Below, one piece after another: positions 48,901 through 61,854 of a DNA stretch of 64,000 nucleotides. Below the pieces are notes generated by a model. It worked only from the letters and a program-made list of their open reading frames with translations, was not told the origin of the DNA and did no database searches. The position numbers and the translations under genes are program-made. Each line of letters begins with the position of its first letter. The stretch's first letter is position 1. The stretch comes from Typhlomys cinereus (taxonomy: Eukaryota > Chordata > Mammalia > Rodentia > Platacanthomyidae): positions 6,780,396-6,844,395 of the forward strand of contig JALPQD010000016.1 of NCBI GenBank assembly GCA_023101885.1, in the 5' to 3' direction.

Positions 48901-51900
48901 ACTCGACTCCCTGCTTGTTCCTTGCAAAGCCTGCGTTCAGCCTGTAGCTCTCTGAGCCCTGGACATAGAAGGATTGAGAGACAGGAATGGGGCAATGTGC
49001 TTCTGATCCCCAATCCTGAGCCCCAACCTGGGTTCAGTTCAGCACTGCAGATCCCCGCCAATGCTCCCTTCTTCCTCTTCTTCCTTGTTTGTCCCCATCT
49101 GTCTGACTGTCTCATTCTTGTGTCTTTTCAAGTTTGTTTCCTTTTCTCTGTGGCCTTCAGTCTTGTCTGTCCTTTGTCTGTTTCTCTTTCTTTGGCTCTG
49201 TGTCTCTCTGTCACTGTCTCTATCTCTGCTTCTCTTTATTTCTACCTGTTTCTCACGTTGTATGTGTCTCCTTTTCTCTCTCTGCTTCTTTGTCTCTCCA
49301 TATCTTTATTTATTCCTTGGTTTCTACTTATCTGTCTATTTCTATTTGTTTATTTCTCCCCATCTCTGTCTCTCTGTCAGTCTCTCTCTCTCTCTCTCTC
49401 TCTCCTGTCTTCACCTCTCCTTGCTCCCTCTCCCTGTGTGTGCCATCTTAAGCATGCTATGTAGCTTCCTTCCAACTTTCTAGCTCAGCCCCTCCCTTTG
49501 GCCACAAACCCCTTTGCATGGGTCTGGGATGGGTGTCAACTGTCCTCTGGGTGCAGCGTCAGGTAGACCCTGCAAGGTTGTGGGTCTTGTCCCCTGCAGG
49601 CTAACATGGTGTGGCTTCCAGCCCAAGCACATTGAGAACCTCTGCAAGGAGCTAAGAGCCATCTGCCAACTCGACCACCTGGGTCACCTTGAGTAAGTGT
49701 CCATGTCCAGGAAGGCAGTGATGGGGATGATGGGGGCTCATGATGGTGGAGTGCAGGTATCTTGTTGTACTCTGAGGATTTCAATCCTCAACTCCCTCCT
49801 CCATCAAAAGCCTGCAGAGAATTGGGGGGAAATTGACTTTGTCCCCAAATACACAAAGACAGCTTTTGCAGAAACCCCTGGCTCCCAGGGGATCACAATC
49901 CTTACAAAGGAGTCTAGGGGACCCCCCCCAGCTGCCTGTGTGAGATGCACTGACACATAATTTGGTCCCCAGACCAGGTTCCCTGTCCTATGAGCAGCCA
50001 GATAGTCTCAACTGCTTCCCAAGTCAAACCTATTCCATCCTCCACTAACCATTCTCCTTCCTTTGCAGCTTGTCAGATAATGCACTGGGTGATGAAGGGG
50101 CAGTCCTGCTGGCTCAGCAGCTCCCACACCTGGGTCTCTTGCAGTCCTTGAAGTAAGCAACCAGCTTCCAAGAGCTCCGAGTTGCCTTTAATGGGAGGAG
50201 GGTGTTCTGGGTCCCCTCGCTTCCTTCCTGGGTAAAGTCCCCACTGGACTAAACGCAGTCATCTCAAATAGAGATACCATGCTCCAGCCTCTGTCTCAGA
50301 CCTCTTCCACCTCTCCAAGTGTCCCTCTGTGCCCCTCAAAGCCAAGCCACCTGGGACAGGGTAGGTAGGGATAGCACTATGGGAAGGATGGTAGAAACAC
50401 GGGGAAGCTTTAGGTGATGAGCAGCTACCAGCAGCCATTCTGAACCCTAGTTTCAGAAGAGGACTTTTTCCTGGGACTTGGCATGTGTAGGCAGGGAGAG
50501 CCTGAACTGAAGAGCACACCAAGCACGGTGTCTAGGGCAGTCCGAGTGTCCTGAGGACCAGAGTGCAAGGAAGGTTCCCTGTGCATTTCCTGGACTCTGA
50601 AAGGTCTCGGGTATTCTTGACTCCTACAGCTCCCTCCCCTTCCAAGCTTTCCGCTGCAGAAATAAGAGGAGCTGGGGTGAGAAGCTGGGGGCTCGTGGTT
50701 CCAGTTGCTTCTCGCTGAGCTCCTGGCCATCACTAAACACATAAACTGTGAATATGGCCATTGCTTGTGACTCTAACCTCTGGAATGACTGCTGCAGCTT
50801 GAGACCCCTTCCTGCTCTAACAGTGCATTTTAGAGAGACTGGCAGGAAAGGTGGTGGTCTCCGATCTTGCTGGGAATCAATACCAGGACAGGAAAAGACT
50901 TTCCTTTGTAAGCAGATGATATGCAAATAGAGTGGGCAGGTGCATCTCTTAACACTGGGAATGGGTGACAGGGTGCTTCTGAGAGTCACATTCACTCTAC
51001 TAGGGACTTTCTCTGTGGCCCTGTGTCTGTCCTCTGTCTTTCTTTGTGCCCAAGGAGGGGCATATTAAGTGACCAAAAAAAAAAAAAAAGCCCTGTGATA
51101 GGTGGGTAAAGATGGCAAGGAAAAGGGAAGCTTCGTGCCTGCTTCAGCCAGGAGGTCTGCATTTTTTTAAATCTCGGCCCAGGGGCCCCAACCCCTCTTT
51201 CATGAAGTGGAGAGGTGGAGCTAAGCTCTACTCAGAAAGCCCTGCTTGGATTCCTCATAGGATGCAGGAAGCTCTGGTTTCCAGCCTCGGCTCCGTTACC
51301 AGTGTGCCTCTCATGCCATTGGGCAAGACCATTGTATCTCCCCAAGATGTTCAGTGAAATTGAGGATGCTCTCCACTCACCTGGGACTCAATGGGGCCCG
51401 TCATCAAGGGCAACACCCACTCCCCCTTCCCCCAGACTCTGACACAGAGAGGGTGTGTCTGAGTCCTGGGGAACCCCTGCTAGCATCACCCCTGTGCTCT
51501 CCAGCCTCAGCAAGAATGGCTTGTCCCTGAATGCCGTGTTCAGCTTGATCCAATGCATGTCTTCTGTGCAGTGGGTGTTCCACCTGGATGTCAGGTAAGT
51601 GGCCTCCCTGTTCCCCGACTCTCCGTTCTACTCAACAGCCCCCACTCAGGCCCCTCCTCTGACAGGTCACCTCAGGTTGTCTTCAGGGACAGTACCAGAT
51701 GCAGTAGGAGTTATGGAATAAAGAAAGAAGGAAGGAAGGAAGGAAGGAAGGAGCCCTATGACCCTAGATTCCCCATGGGATAAAGTTTTCGACTCTACCC
51801 TAACCCTCCAGATCACCCTCAGATACTACAAGCAAGCTGGGAGCTAGCTGGTGACCTTGGGGGTGCAGGGGTCTGCCTTAATCATGAAGACTCTGCAGCT

Positions 51901-54900
51901 GAGGAGCCTACAATAGCCAACCTGCAGCTCTAGGTCCCAGTGCAGAGCCTCTGTGGCTTTAAGGGCTCTCTGCCCCTCTGCTTCCCTCTTCAGCTTGGAG
52001 CAGGTCCCCCAGCTTTCCCTGCTTCATTGTCCTTGTCTGTAAAAGGGACTCCATCCAGTGCCTGCTCTCTCTTACAGTTCCAGGCTTCACAATGAGGGAG
52101 GGGGTGCTGAGATAAGACCACTCTTGCCCTGTAGGGTCCTAGGTCAATGCAGTTTGAATCACAGTTAGATTTCCTGAGAGGGCAGGTCATCTCTTGGTCC
52201 CTAGGCCCTGCTGGGAAGGGGATCCTTGGCCCCCTCCTAGCCGGCTGCCTTCTTTCTTTCAGCTTGGAGAGCGAGCATGTTCTCCTTCAGGGAAGCAGAA
52301 CAGGCAGGTAAGGAGAGGACCTGGGGACTTGTGGGTTGGCCTGTGGCTCTGGTCCCCTTTTCCTGTAGGTGTCCCACTTTTACCATCCCCTAATGACTTC
52401 CCCCCCCATGCCCAAGAGTGACACCCAAGGTCTGCACAGCTTCTGGGGCTCCTGCAATAACTAGCTTATAAGCAACTACCTCCTCTGGGGGTAAGATGCC
52501 AATGCCAGGCAGAGACAATCAGTTCACAGACGCTCCTGGCTGCCCCTTAGTGGTGATGAGTATCCTGCTCTCGCCCTGGGGGGCGGGCAGAAAGGAGTTT
52601 AAGAAAAGCCAGCCTGGCATCTATCTGCTAAGATTGGGGGGAGGGGGTAGTGGTCAGGTCAGAGTCTAAAGCCAGGGCTGGCCCTAGGTCAGCTGCTTTG
52701 CTTCCCAGACTAGAATCTCTGTTTTTGGAAACTCTTTGGGGTCCTGAAGCCCAAAGACCTGAGGTACAGGGAAGCAGACATCATGGGAGCACCGAGTCAC
52801 AGGCCGGGCATGGGCTCTGTCTTGGCTGTCTCACCTGGTCAGGGGCTGCCCACCTGGACAGATGTAATCTGCTGTTTTTCTTCATTCTGTCTGACCTACC
52901 CTGGGCCTCAGTTTCTCATTGTGCATTAAAGAGCTGGACTAGGACCTAGTCTCGAGGACTCCTTCCAAGTCACGCTCTCCCTTCACCCATACTTTCTCCA
53001 TTCAAGGGATGCATCAGCTGGTGGGTGTGGGTCAGAGTTCCCGACTAGAGCCCCGTTCTCAGCGCTTGATCAGCACTGCATCCCCAGGAGCTTCCGGTAC
53101 TGTCTCTCACTTCTTGTCTGGGGGAAATCACCACGGTGGAGTGAGAGGTCAGGGAATGGGCAGAGCTTGAAGGGGTGAGGGCTGGAGGAGGAGGTGAGGA
53201 CGGAGGGCTATATGTGGCTGACGCAAGGGATGCTGGGTCTTTTAAGTCAGCTCCTTCTCCAGAGCTCATCACCTGACCTCCATTTCTAGACAGGGGCTCG
53301 TGTCCCTTCTCAAGCATAAGACCCTTTTACACAAGGAAAGCTGGGTATAGAGAGAAAAGCCTGACCTGCCTGGGAGTTTCCCAGCTATATCATCAGGGGC
53401 TTTGAGGTCTTAGCTGGGCCTCAACATCCTTCTTTGACAGATACCTAAGCCCATCCCAGTAGAGCTATCCAGAGAGGAGTTACACTTCGGGCAGGAGAAT
53501 AAGCAAGGGCCAAAGTGAGAGGGAAGTTTGGCTCCCTTGAAGCACTTCACAATGACTGGAGAATAGAATGGGAGAGCTACAGAGGGCTTTCAGAGGTGGA
53601 AGGGCCCCACTGGATTTGCAGTTAACAGATGAGACACTTACAGGGTGGTGAGGGATTATAGGAAGCAAGAGTGGGAGCCGGAAGGTGTTAAGTATTTCAG
53701 GTGAATGGGGATGGTGCCTGGAGCCTAGGCAGTAGGAAGGACATGGAGGATTGCTAGACAGAGCGACTGGGTGTGCAAACACTTTGAAAGTAGTTATCTG
53801 TGTGGCAGAAATGGGAGGTGGTTACAGGGGACTACAGGGCACAGAGTGAGGAGATGAAGGTGGGAGAGGAGAGTAGGGTTTGTAGCTCTGGGAGGACGGC
53901 TGTGGGAAGAAGGGTGTCCTGAGTCCTCTCTGATTCCCTGCCCTGTCTCTGTACCTTCTCAGCTTGCAGGAGTGTCAGCTGCAGCCCTCGAGCCTGGCCC
54001 ACCTCTGTGCCGCTCTGGAGAAATGCCCGGGACCTCTAGAAGTCCAGTAAGTGACAAGATGTAGCTCTGAGAGGGCAGTGTGGGTGACTGAACGGAAACC
54101 CAGGATAGGCAATGAGACTCGTCAACTCACTCCTACCAGATCCCATACTCTCTCCCGTGGGAGTCCTGAGACCTTTGGTGTGGGAGGCTGGCCATCTTCC
54201 AGAAGTCCCAGCCTCTATACTGCATTCCCGACCCTGACACACCCTGGGCTGGCCCTGCCCCTTCCCTCCCACCTCCTCAGTCAGATCTCCAGAGGGGCTT
54301 GGCTCCATGGCCAATCTCATCACCTGGGTGTGCAGACACTCTCCACTCCACCCACCCACCTGAGAACACCAAGTTCTGGGACCAGAGATCAACCCTGCAG
54401 TCCAAAAGTCAGCTCAGCCACCTCCAAGCTGGTGACTTAGAGCAAATAGCTTTAAGTCCCTGGGTCTCAGCTTCCAAGTCTACAGCACCAGTCAGCCTTT
54501 CCTGTGGGTGGCATGGCCATGATTCTGTACAATAACAACTTGAAGGAGTTCCAGGTCAAACGCCCCTCATCTAAACAGCCTCTTCCTGTCATTGAACCAC
54601 AACGTTTATCCACCGGACCCTCTGCTCTTGCCCACTCCATATTGCATTTGGCCTACTGGAGAATAGTTCTCATCTAAGATGCTTGGGAGCCAGTGTTTGG
54701 TATTTCTTTGGATTTTGGAATGGTCCCATACCACATAATAAGGAATCTTGGGGCTAGAATCCAAGGTTAAACACAAAATCCATTTACATTTCGTGGACAC
54801 CTTTCACCCGTAACCCAACATAATGTTATACAATGTCTTCAGTAAGCCTGTGTGCAGTATGGGAGCCGACACAGGAGTGACCTCACAATGAGATATCAGT

Positions 54901-57900
54901 GTTTAAAGTAGTTCCGGTTTAGGAGCATGTAGGAGTCAGGATTTTCCTATTGGGGTCCCCAACCCCTGTTTTTGATTCTGGAGCAGATGCAGCCTGTAGT
55001 TCCCAGTATGCTTTTCCCATTTGCTGTTCTGCTTTCTGGCTCCTTCTTGAATGCCATTCCAGCCCTTGCAACAACCCTGACCACCCAGGGTATGCTTCTA
55101 ATGTCCTTCTCTGTGTCCAAACACATGCAGAAGGAGGGCTTTACATTGTTTGGCAGGTGGAATCTGGCCATGCACAGTCTCCTGGGGTCTAACTATTGGC
55201 CTTACCATAGCTTTGCCTGAATATAGACCCATGTGACTCCGATTCACTTTTCCCCCTTTTTTATTATTTTAAAGTTCTATACATGAATAGGATAAATTTA
55301 TGTCATGTTCACCCATTACTGAATCCCAATCTTCCTCCTTTTCCCGCTTACAGCCCTTCTTCTCTCTTATCAGTCCCCCTCCTACTTGCATGCTTTTTTG
55401 CGTGTGTGGCCACTAAGTTTTTTCTGGGTTGCTTTAATAGCATGTGCCTGGGCACTTGCTAGAACAAGGGTAATATATCAGTGGATATACTGTTGAGGAA
55501 AGTAGCTCCTCTTCCCTCCCACCTCCATCCAGCATTAAACCTCAGAAGTCTCTTAGGTAGGTGTGGTATCTCTTTGAGATCTCTCCCCTTTCATGGTGAA
55601 ATGTTGTTAGGTCAAATCTTGTGCGGGTCTTGTGGAGGTAGACACAGTTACAGTGAGTTCTTGGAGCAGCAGCTTGGTCGTGTCCAGAAGATGCTGTCTG
55701 GCAGCTTCCAGGGTTTTGTTTTTCTCTGTTTTCCATGTCCTTGGCAGTTTTGAGGGAGTCTCCATTCAGATAGTTTGTAAGCCCTTTCTTGATCAGTTCG
55801 GGCTGGGGTTTTTTTGTTTTTTTTTTTGTGTGTGTGTGTGTGTGTGGTTTAGCTAAGGTGTGGGTTTGGGGGAAGAGATCCACCAAGACCTAGTCATCAC
55901 ATGTCTGGAGAGACAACCTAATCTGTCCATGCTGATATTGATCCTGACCACCTGACCAAGACGGTATCTGGGCTTTTCTCACTGCAAAGTTACTTCGTAA
56001 TTTAAACAGATCTTTTATTCTTAGAACTTTCAAGACAATGAACTTAGAATAAAGCACCCTTAAGTATTCTCCCCTCACTCAGGAATAATCATCCTATAAC
56101 CCAACACACAGGTGCGCCTGAGGAAGGTGGATCAGAAACTCCAAATAGAAAGGCCCTGTCTCAAAAAACCAACAGCAAAAATATGTGCATGTGCAAGTTA
56201 GGGCTGAAGCAATCATATTTAGACTTTACATGCCCTGCACAATGTCCAACACACTATTGACCTCACAAAGTCTAGCATTTTCTAAAGGCACTAGGATCCT
56301 GGGAGGCAAGGGATTGACAGCCACAGTAGTGTTCCTATGCTTAAGGGGAACACAGGAAAGGATTCAGGGAAATGCCACTGGGTCCTTGCATCTCATCGGA
56401 GAGGAGGACCCAGAGGAGAGTTTGGCATGCACATTAAAGGATGCTCCGGGGATGGGAGGGGGAGGCACTAGGGATGGGGAGGGAAGGGGGGGGGGAGGGG
56501 GGCATAGCGGGAACGGGGGGTTGGAGGGAGGGGCGGGGGGGACCGTCCGGTGTACCTGTTAAGTTTGTATGAGTGGAAATAAAATAAAAAAATTTCAAAG
56601 ATTAAAAAAAATGGGCATGTGCACAGAGGTACAGACACAGGCATTCACACAAACACATACACGTACATGCACGTATGCTCACGTGACTATTTTGAAATAA
56701 TTCCTAGGTACCTCCTAATTTTATTCTTAAATAGTTTAGCACGTAAATTGTAAATACCCTTCATTTTTAACAATGGCCACCAAGCTACTGTCAGACCTGA
56801 AATAGTATTTCAGTAATTCTTTAAAAAATTATTAAATATGATGTTGATATTCAATCGCCCTGACTCTGAGATGTTTTTACAGAGTGTCTAGATATCCATG
56901 CTTTTGAATCCTGCCTACTGCAGCAGGGCACTGCAAGTCCTTCTAGTGTCCGAGCATCCAAGGTGTATTGGGCATTTCTATGGCATCCCAGCAAGGCTGC
57001 TAGAACTCCAACACTATTTACCTGTTGACTATTCATGTGTACCAGGCCCTAAGTGACACAGGGCAGGCTGCAGGCCGTTCCCAGACTTCACGTGAAAGAC
57101 TGGAGGCAGAATTGGGGGATCTGAACACAGATGGGGTCTCAGGGTCCCCACCTACCACTGCTCTTTGGAGACATGGTTAGTGAATGGGAAAGTGCTTTGC
57201 CAACAACGGAGTGCAGAAACCAACAGGCGACTGAGCTGGGATGCTCAGAGAGTAAAGGAAGGTGGCCAGTTCACACTCTGCAGGTCCACTTTCCTCTGTA
57301 GCTATTAGGTGATTGTGTCAGATGTGAAAATGGGTAACACAGTCATTGCTTCAAAAAACAGCTTAGCAGGGCTGGAGAGGTGGCTCAGGGGTTACGCCTC
57401 TGCCTTGCAGGCGGAAGGTCCTGAGTTCGGATCCCAGATCCCACGTATAGACGCCAGGCGGAAGCGGGGGCGGCCTGCGCTTCTGGTCCTGGTAGGGCGG
57501 AGCCTGTGAATCCCGGGGCAGAAGGAGGTGGAGGCGTCCATGGTGGTTCCCGAATTCGTCCGTGGTTCTACACACACACACACACACACATACACACACA
57601 CATGCGCGCGCGCGCGCGCGCGGACACATACATACGCACACACGCACAATTGAATAAATAATAATAAAAAAAGAAGAAATATTAAAAAAAAAAACAGCTT
57701 AGCAAACCCTGCCTTGTGGAGCAGAGGCCAGGAGCCTGGGGTCTGGGGAAGCCCTAATGGGAAGAGCATCCTCAGTGAAGGTCCTGGACAGGTTGCACCT
57801 CTGCAGAAAGGGCCAGGCTGAGGCCGCAGGCTCCACCTGGTACCAGCGACAGAGCCACAGGTTTCTCTTCCCACTCCATCCTTCCCACGTGAATGCTGGG

Positions 57901-60900
57901 GTACTGTCCCTTCCTCTCAACCAGCCAGCAAATGCAGCAGGCATGGGGGCAGACAGCCCACAGGAACAAAGGGGTCTTGAAGGGCAGAGGGTGGAAGGCA
58001 AGAAAAGAGCACTTTTCAAAGGACCCCGAGGGCAGGAAGTGGTTCTCCTCCCCCACAAGGAAGAGTTGCAACTCCTATGCTCTCAAAATACAGAGGTACA
58101 AAGGTGGATGCTTGGACTCTCTCTTATGTGCACTGGGCTCTAGATGGGTGATCTGGTCAGCAGGCCTGGATGGGCCTCAGTGGCCAGCATCGCATGATGC
58201 TTCACCAGCGCTGACCTCGTCCGTGGTTATGTCACTGCTGGGATCTGGAGGCAGTCCATAGCCCTCGCTTCACACTCTTTCTAGGCCATAGCATTTGAGG
58301 AAATCTACAGCAGCCCCTTGGAAATGCTCAATGCCCAGCAGTCTGTCGTTAAAGGCTCAGTGAAGTCTTGCAAGAAAGAAACCGAGTTCAGTTGGCTCAG
58401 CCCAGGGTTCTTTTGTGGCATCCCACCTTCCTCTTAAGCTGATCCCAAAGGTGACTCAAGAACCCAGACTCACAAGGGGTGCTTCCAACAACACCAGTCT
58501 TGTCCCATCTCCAGGAGACACGGCTATGAGGTCATGATGCCTACCTTTCTAGAAGGTTCCCCTACCTCATTAATATCCTTTGCTTTGCAGATTGTCCTGC
58601 AAGACCTTAAGTGACAAGAGCTTGGAGACCCTGCTCCAGGTGCCTGCCCTGGCTGTCCCAGCTGAGCCTACTACAGTAAGATGATCGTGCTCCTGGTCCC
58701 CTTTCTCCTGCCCTTTTTTCCTCCCTCCATCCCTTCCTCCCTTCCTCAATCTCTCCCTCCCACGTTTGCATCACTTCGTCTCCAACAACTGAGGACTCAC
58801 GTCTGCTTCCAGCTTTCCCCTAGGTATTTGTCCTCTTTGGGTCTCAGTTCTTCCTCTGACCACTGAGGTTCATACTTGGGCCCTTCCTGGAAGCTGAGAT
58901 TCAAATCAGCCAGATGCTAAAAAACACTTTAAAAGACAGAAGGGGTGTGGCCCTCCTGCATGCAGTCACCCTTCTTCCACCTACAGAAAGGTCACCTGCC
59001 CTAGGAAGGGCCTGTGCAGATGTAGGTCGTGCGTATGTCACAGGCTCATTTTGTTAAAGGTCACCACCTAACTCCATTGAAGGGGAGGGATTTAAGCGCA
59101 TCCATCAAAGTATTTAAAACTCTGTCTTCTAATTTCAGCACAGACTGGTTAGAATTTAAAAAGGATTTACTTTAAATATTCTTCTACAGGAGGGGGTGGG
59201 AGTGGGGAGGGAGCAGGCGCAGCTGAGATGGAAAAATACAACAGGAAATTAAATCGTAACATTAATAAGGGCACCAAGAGCACCAAGGCTAAACTCTCAT
59301 GTTAGCTCAGGGGAACCTGCTTCTTCTGGGTCCTATGGGGGGAGGGGGGAACAATCTTTAGCCATAGAAGGCTTGGCAGGCAGAAGACCTTACACCACAG
59401 AAGGGCTTCTTTTTGCTTATGGTACACAGCATCAGCCCCAAGCCCGTCTATGCCTTGGGAGGATGGCCAGTTGGTCCTTTGCCTGAGTAAACTTCATTTT
59501 ACCGAATCCACCTGTCGGCGCACCTGCTGTGGGCCAGGTGCTATCTGGCACCACAGAGAAACAGCTGGGTTCTTACACAGAGAGCAGAACAAAGAGCAAA
59601 GTGAAATCAAGATGAAGGGGGTGAGCTGAGCAGAGGCCTGGTTTCCAAGCCCTTAGGAGGCTGAGGCAAGAGAACCTCAAGTCTCTAGAAACAAACAGGA
59701 AGCTTCCCCTGAAGGGTGCCAAAGGGCGTGGACTAGGTGACCAACCGACTCATTTGGGTTAACGGGTTTTTCTTTGTTGAGACAGGATCTCATGTACCCT
59801 AGGCTGGTCGCAAACTTAAGCAGTTGAGGAGGTCTTTGCATTCTTAATCTCCTGCCTCTGCCTCCCAACTGCTGTGCCTCGATGGCGTGTCCCATAATGC
59901 CAAATCAGTTTTATATGGTGCTGTGGACTGAACCCAGGGCTTTGCGCATGTTAGGCAAGCACTCTACCCACTGAGCATTACCCTCAGCATACCATGGGAT
60001 AAACTCTTAAGAGAGGGGATGGGGTCTTGGCTCCACCAGAAAGCCTCCAGGGAAATAGTAATCTGATCACCTTCTTGGTGATCAGGTTGAGGGTTTGAGC
60101 TCTGGGCACATTTGTAGAGAATTAGTTGTTGAGTTAAGCCCAGAACAAACCTGCAGGAGATTGTCTAGCTGATGGGGAAGGCTCAGTCCATGGTGGGTGG
60201 GACTAGGCTCTGGAATAAAATACAGAGAGCTGACTGAGAAAGTTGGCATCCTTGTGTACAATTGGCCAGACATGTTGGTCTGGCAACTAAGGATCATCCC
60301 TTTCTCAGCCATTATGTAGAGATGGTATGACCAGTTCCCTCGGCCCTGGTGTTGGTGTGAGCTCTCCTGTCAAGCTGGACTGAGAACTGTAACCAGACAA
60401 TTGTAAGAGAAAATAAACCCCTTGTTCCCTTAAGCAGTTTGATGGTGATTTATCAGCAACCATGCAAGCAAACTGCAACAGGGCCTATCCCCAGTGAAGA
60501 TCAAGCCTACTAATATTTGACTAGCTGCCAGCAACAGGACACCGGCCAGTGAGGAGGGTGCCTTTGGTTGGGGTGCTAGGCAGTGCAGCTGTGCACACAG
60601 ACAGTAAAAGATTCTGCTAACATTCTGTAGGGCAGGACAATCCCCAGCAAGTCAGTGGACCCTAAATCCCAGTTGTTGCATGTAGGACCTGATGTTCATA
60701 CTGTCAGCAAGGCTTGCGTGTTTAGCTGTACTCGTGAGTACAAACCACAGCAGTGACTAGCATGGGTACCAGGCCAGGAAGGGTGCCCACTAGATAGTGT
60801 TAAACACAGAACAGATAAAGGAATACTATGATTAAGCCCGATATATGATTTGCCCAATAAGGAAACTGAGGCTCACCGTTCAAGGTCACTCACTTAATCA

Positions 60901-61804
60901 AGGTTACATAGCTGGTAAGCAGAAGTACAGCTCAAACCCCAGCCAACTCTTTGCCATCTGGAGTCCCTCTCACTTTCCTTACTGCCTCCGCGAGTGTCAC
61001 CTGTGACATCCTCCTCTTCCTCCCCTTCCAGCCCAGTCATGTTTCTGGGCCAGCGAGCTCACACGGCCCTGCCCTTTCCTTCTCAGGCTGAGCCACACGG
61101 TCCTGAGTCCCAGGAGTCCTTTCCTGCTTGCTGACCTCTTCAGACTCTGCCCACGAGTTCAGAAGATGGTTCTCAGGTGGGCATTATGCTGGGACTCCCA
61201 GAACAGGTCTTGGAGGAGCTGGTGTCTGGTGGGTGTGACGGGTCAGCAGGGTGAGGGCCGGAGACTGAGCTTCCAGAGTGGCACCTGCCTCTGGGAGCAT
61301 CCTGAGGGAGTGACCAGGAGCGACTTGAGCCTTGCTGTCACCACAGGTCCCTGCATCACGTGGCCCTACACTTCGGGTCCAGCATGGAGCAGGATGGTGT
61401 GTGCTGTGGGTAAGTCCCCCCAAAGCTTCATGGCCTAACGGCAGCTCCCGTGTCACTACCCCCAGGGGCAGGACACTTGTGCACGCTGTTTATCGGACCC
61501 TAGGCTTCTGCAGCTGGAAAACAATGCTGCGGAACATTGGCAAGGCTAAAGTAAACAACATGTGAGGCACCAGGCCTGCGCAGATACAAGAGACCCTGTC
61601 CTGTTGACCCTGATGGTACTCAGGGTTACAGGGGTCATGGTACTAGAGGCAGGACAGAGAGGCAAGGGAGAGACCTGTGAATGCAGATATGGTCCCCTTG
61701 GTGTGAATTAGCAATCAGAGCTGGTTGACACTTGCCAGACACTAACATCATCCCCACTCCATGAGGTGCCTTTTTTTTTATTCAATTGTGCGTGTATGCG
61801 TGTA

Positions 61805-61854
<50 letters not shown>

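Larger units (their letters stand above)
54047..58590 (+). other. NLRC5: NLRC5 intron 21
   Basis: A 4.5 kb intron with an L1 3' end (about 55250-55800), a G-rich tract with an A-rich tail (about 56440-56620) and a young SINE at 57369-57694. No coding sequence was recognised. Confidence 0.7.
58676..61086 (+). other. NLRC5: NLRC5 intron 22
   Basis: It contains a C/T-rich start, a minus-strand B4-like SINE, a MaLR-like LTR and an MIR at 60840-60945. No coding sequence was recognised. Confidence 0.65.

Noticed and set aside
48898..49464. 188-codon plus-strand open frame upstream of NLRC5 exon 16
   Set aside because: It lies in a T/C-rich low-complexity tract that produces S/L/F/C-rich frames in all three phases. 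It has no family match and overlaps an intron.
53091..53096. Premature end of NLRC5 exon 20 at 53090
   Set aside because: There is no GT after 53090. Extending to CG|gtactg at 53096 keeps the phase and aligns gap-free with human.
57369..57445. tRNA gene (A and B boxes present)
   Set aside because: The A/B-box head belongs to a SINE with body, tail and target-site duplication. No complete cloverleaf was evident.
58591..58639. Alternative donor CCAG|gtgcct inside exon 22 as a way around the frameshift
   Set aside because: A 49-nt exon would also leave the wrong phase for exon 23, so it does not restore the frame.
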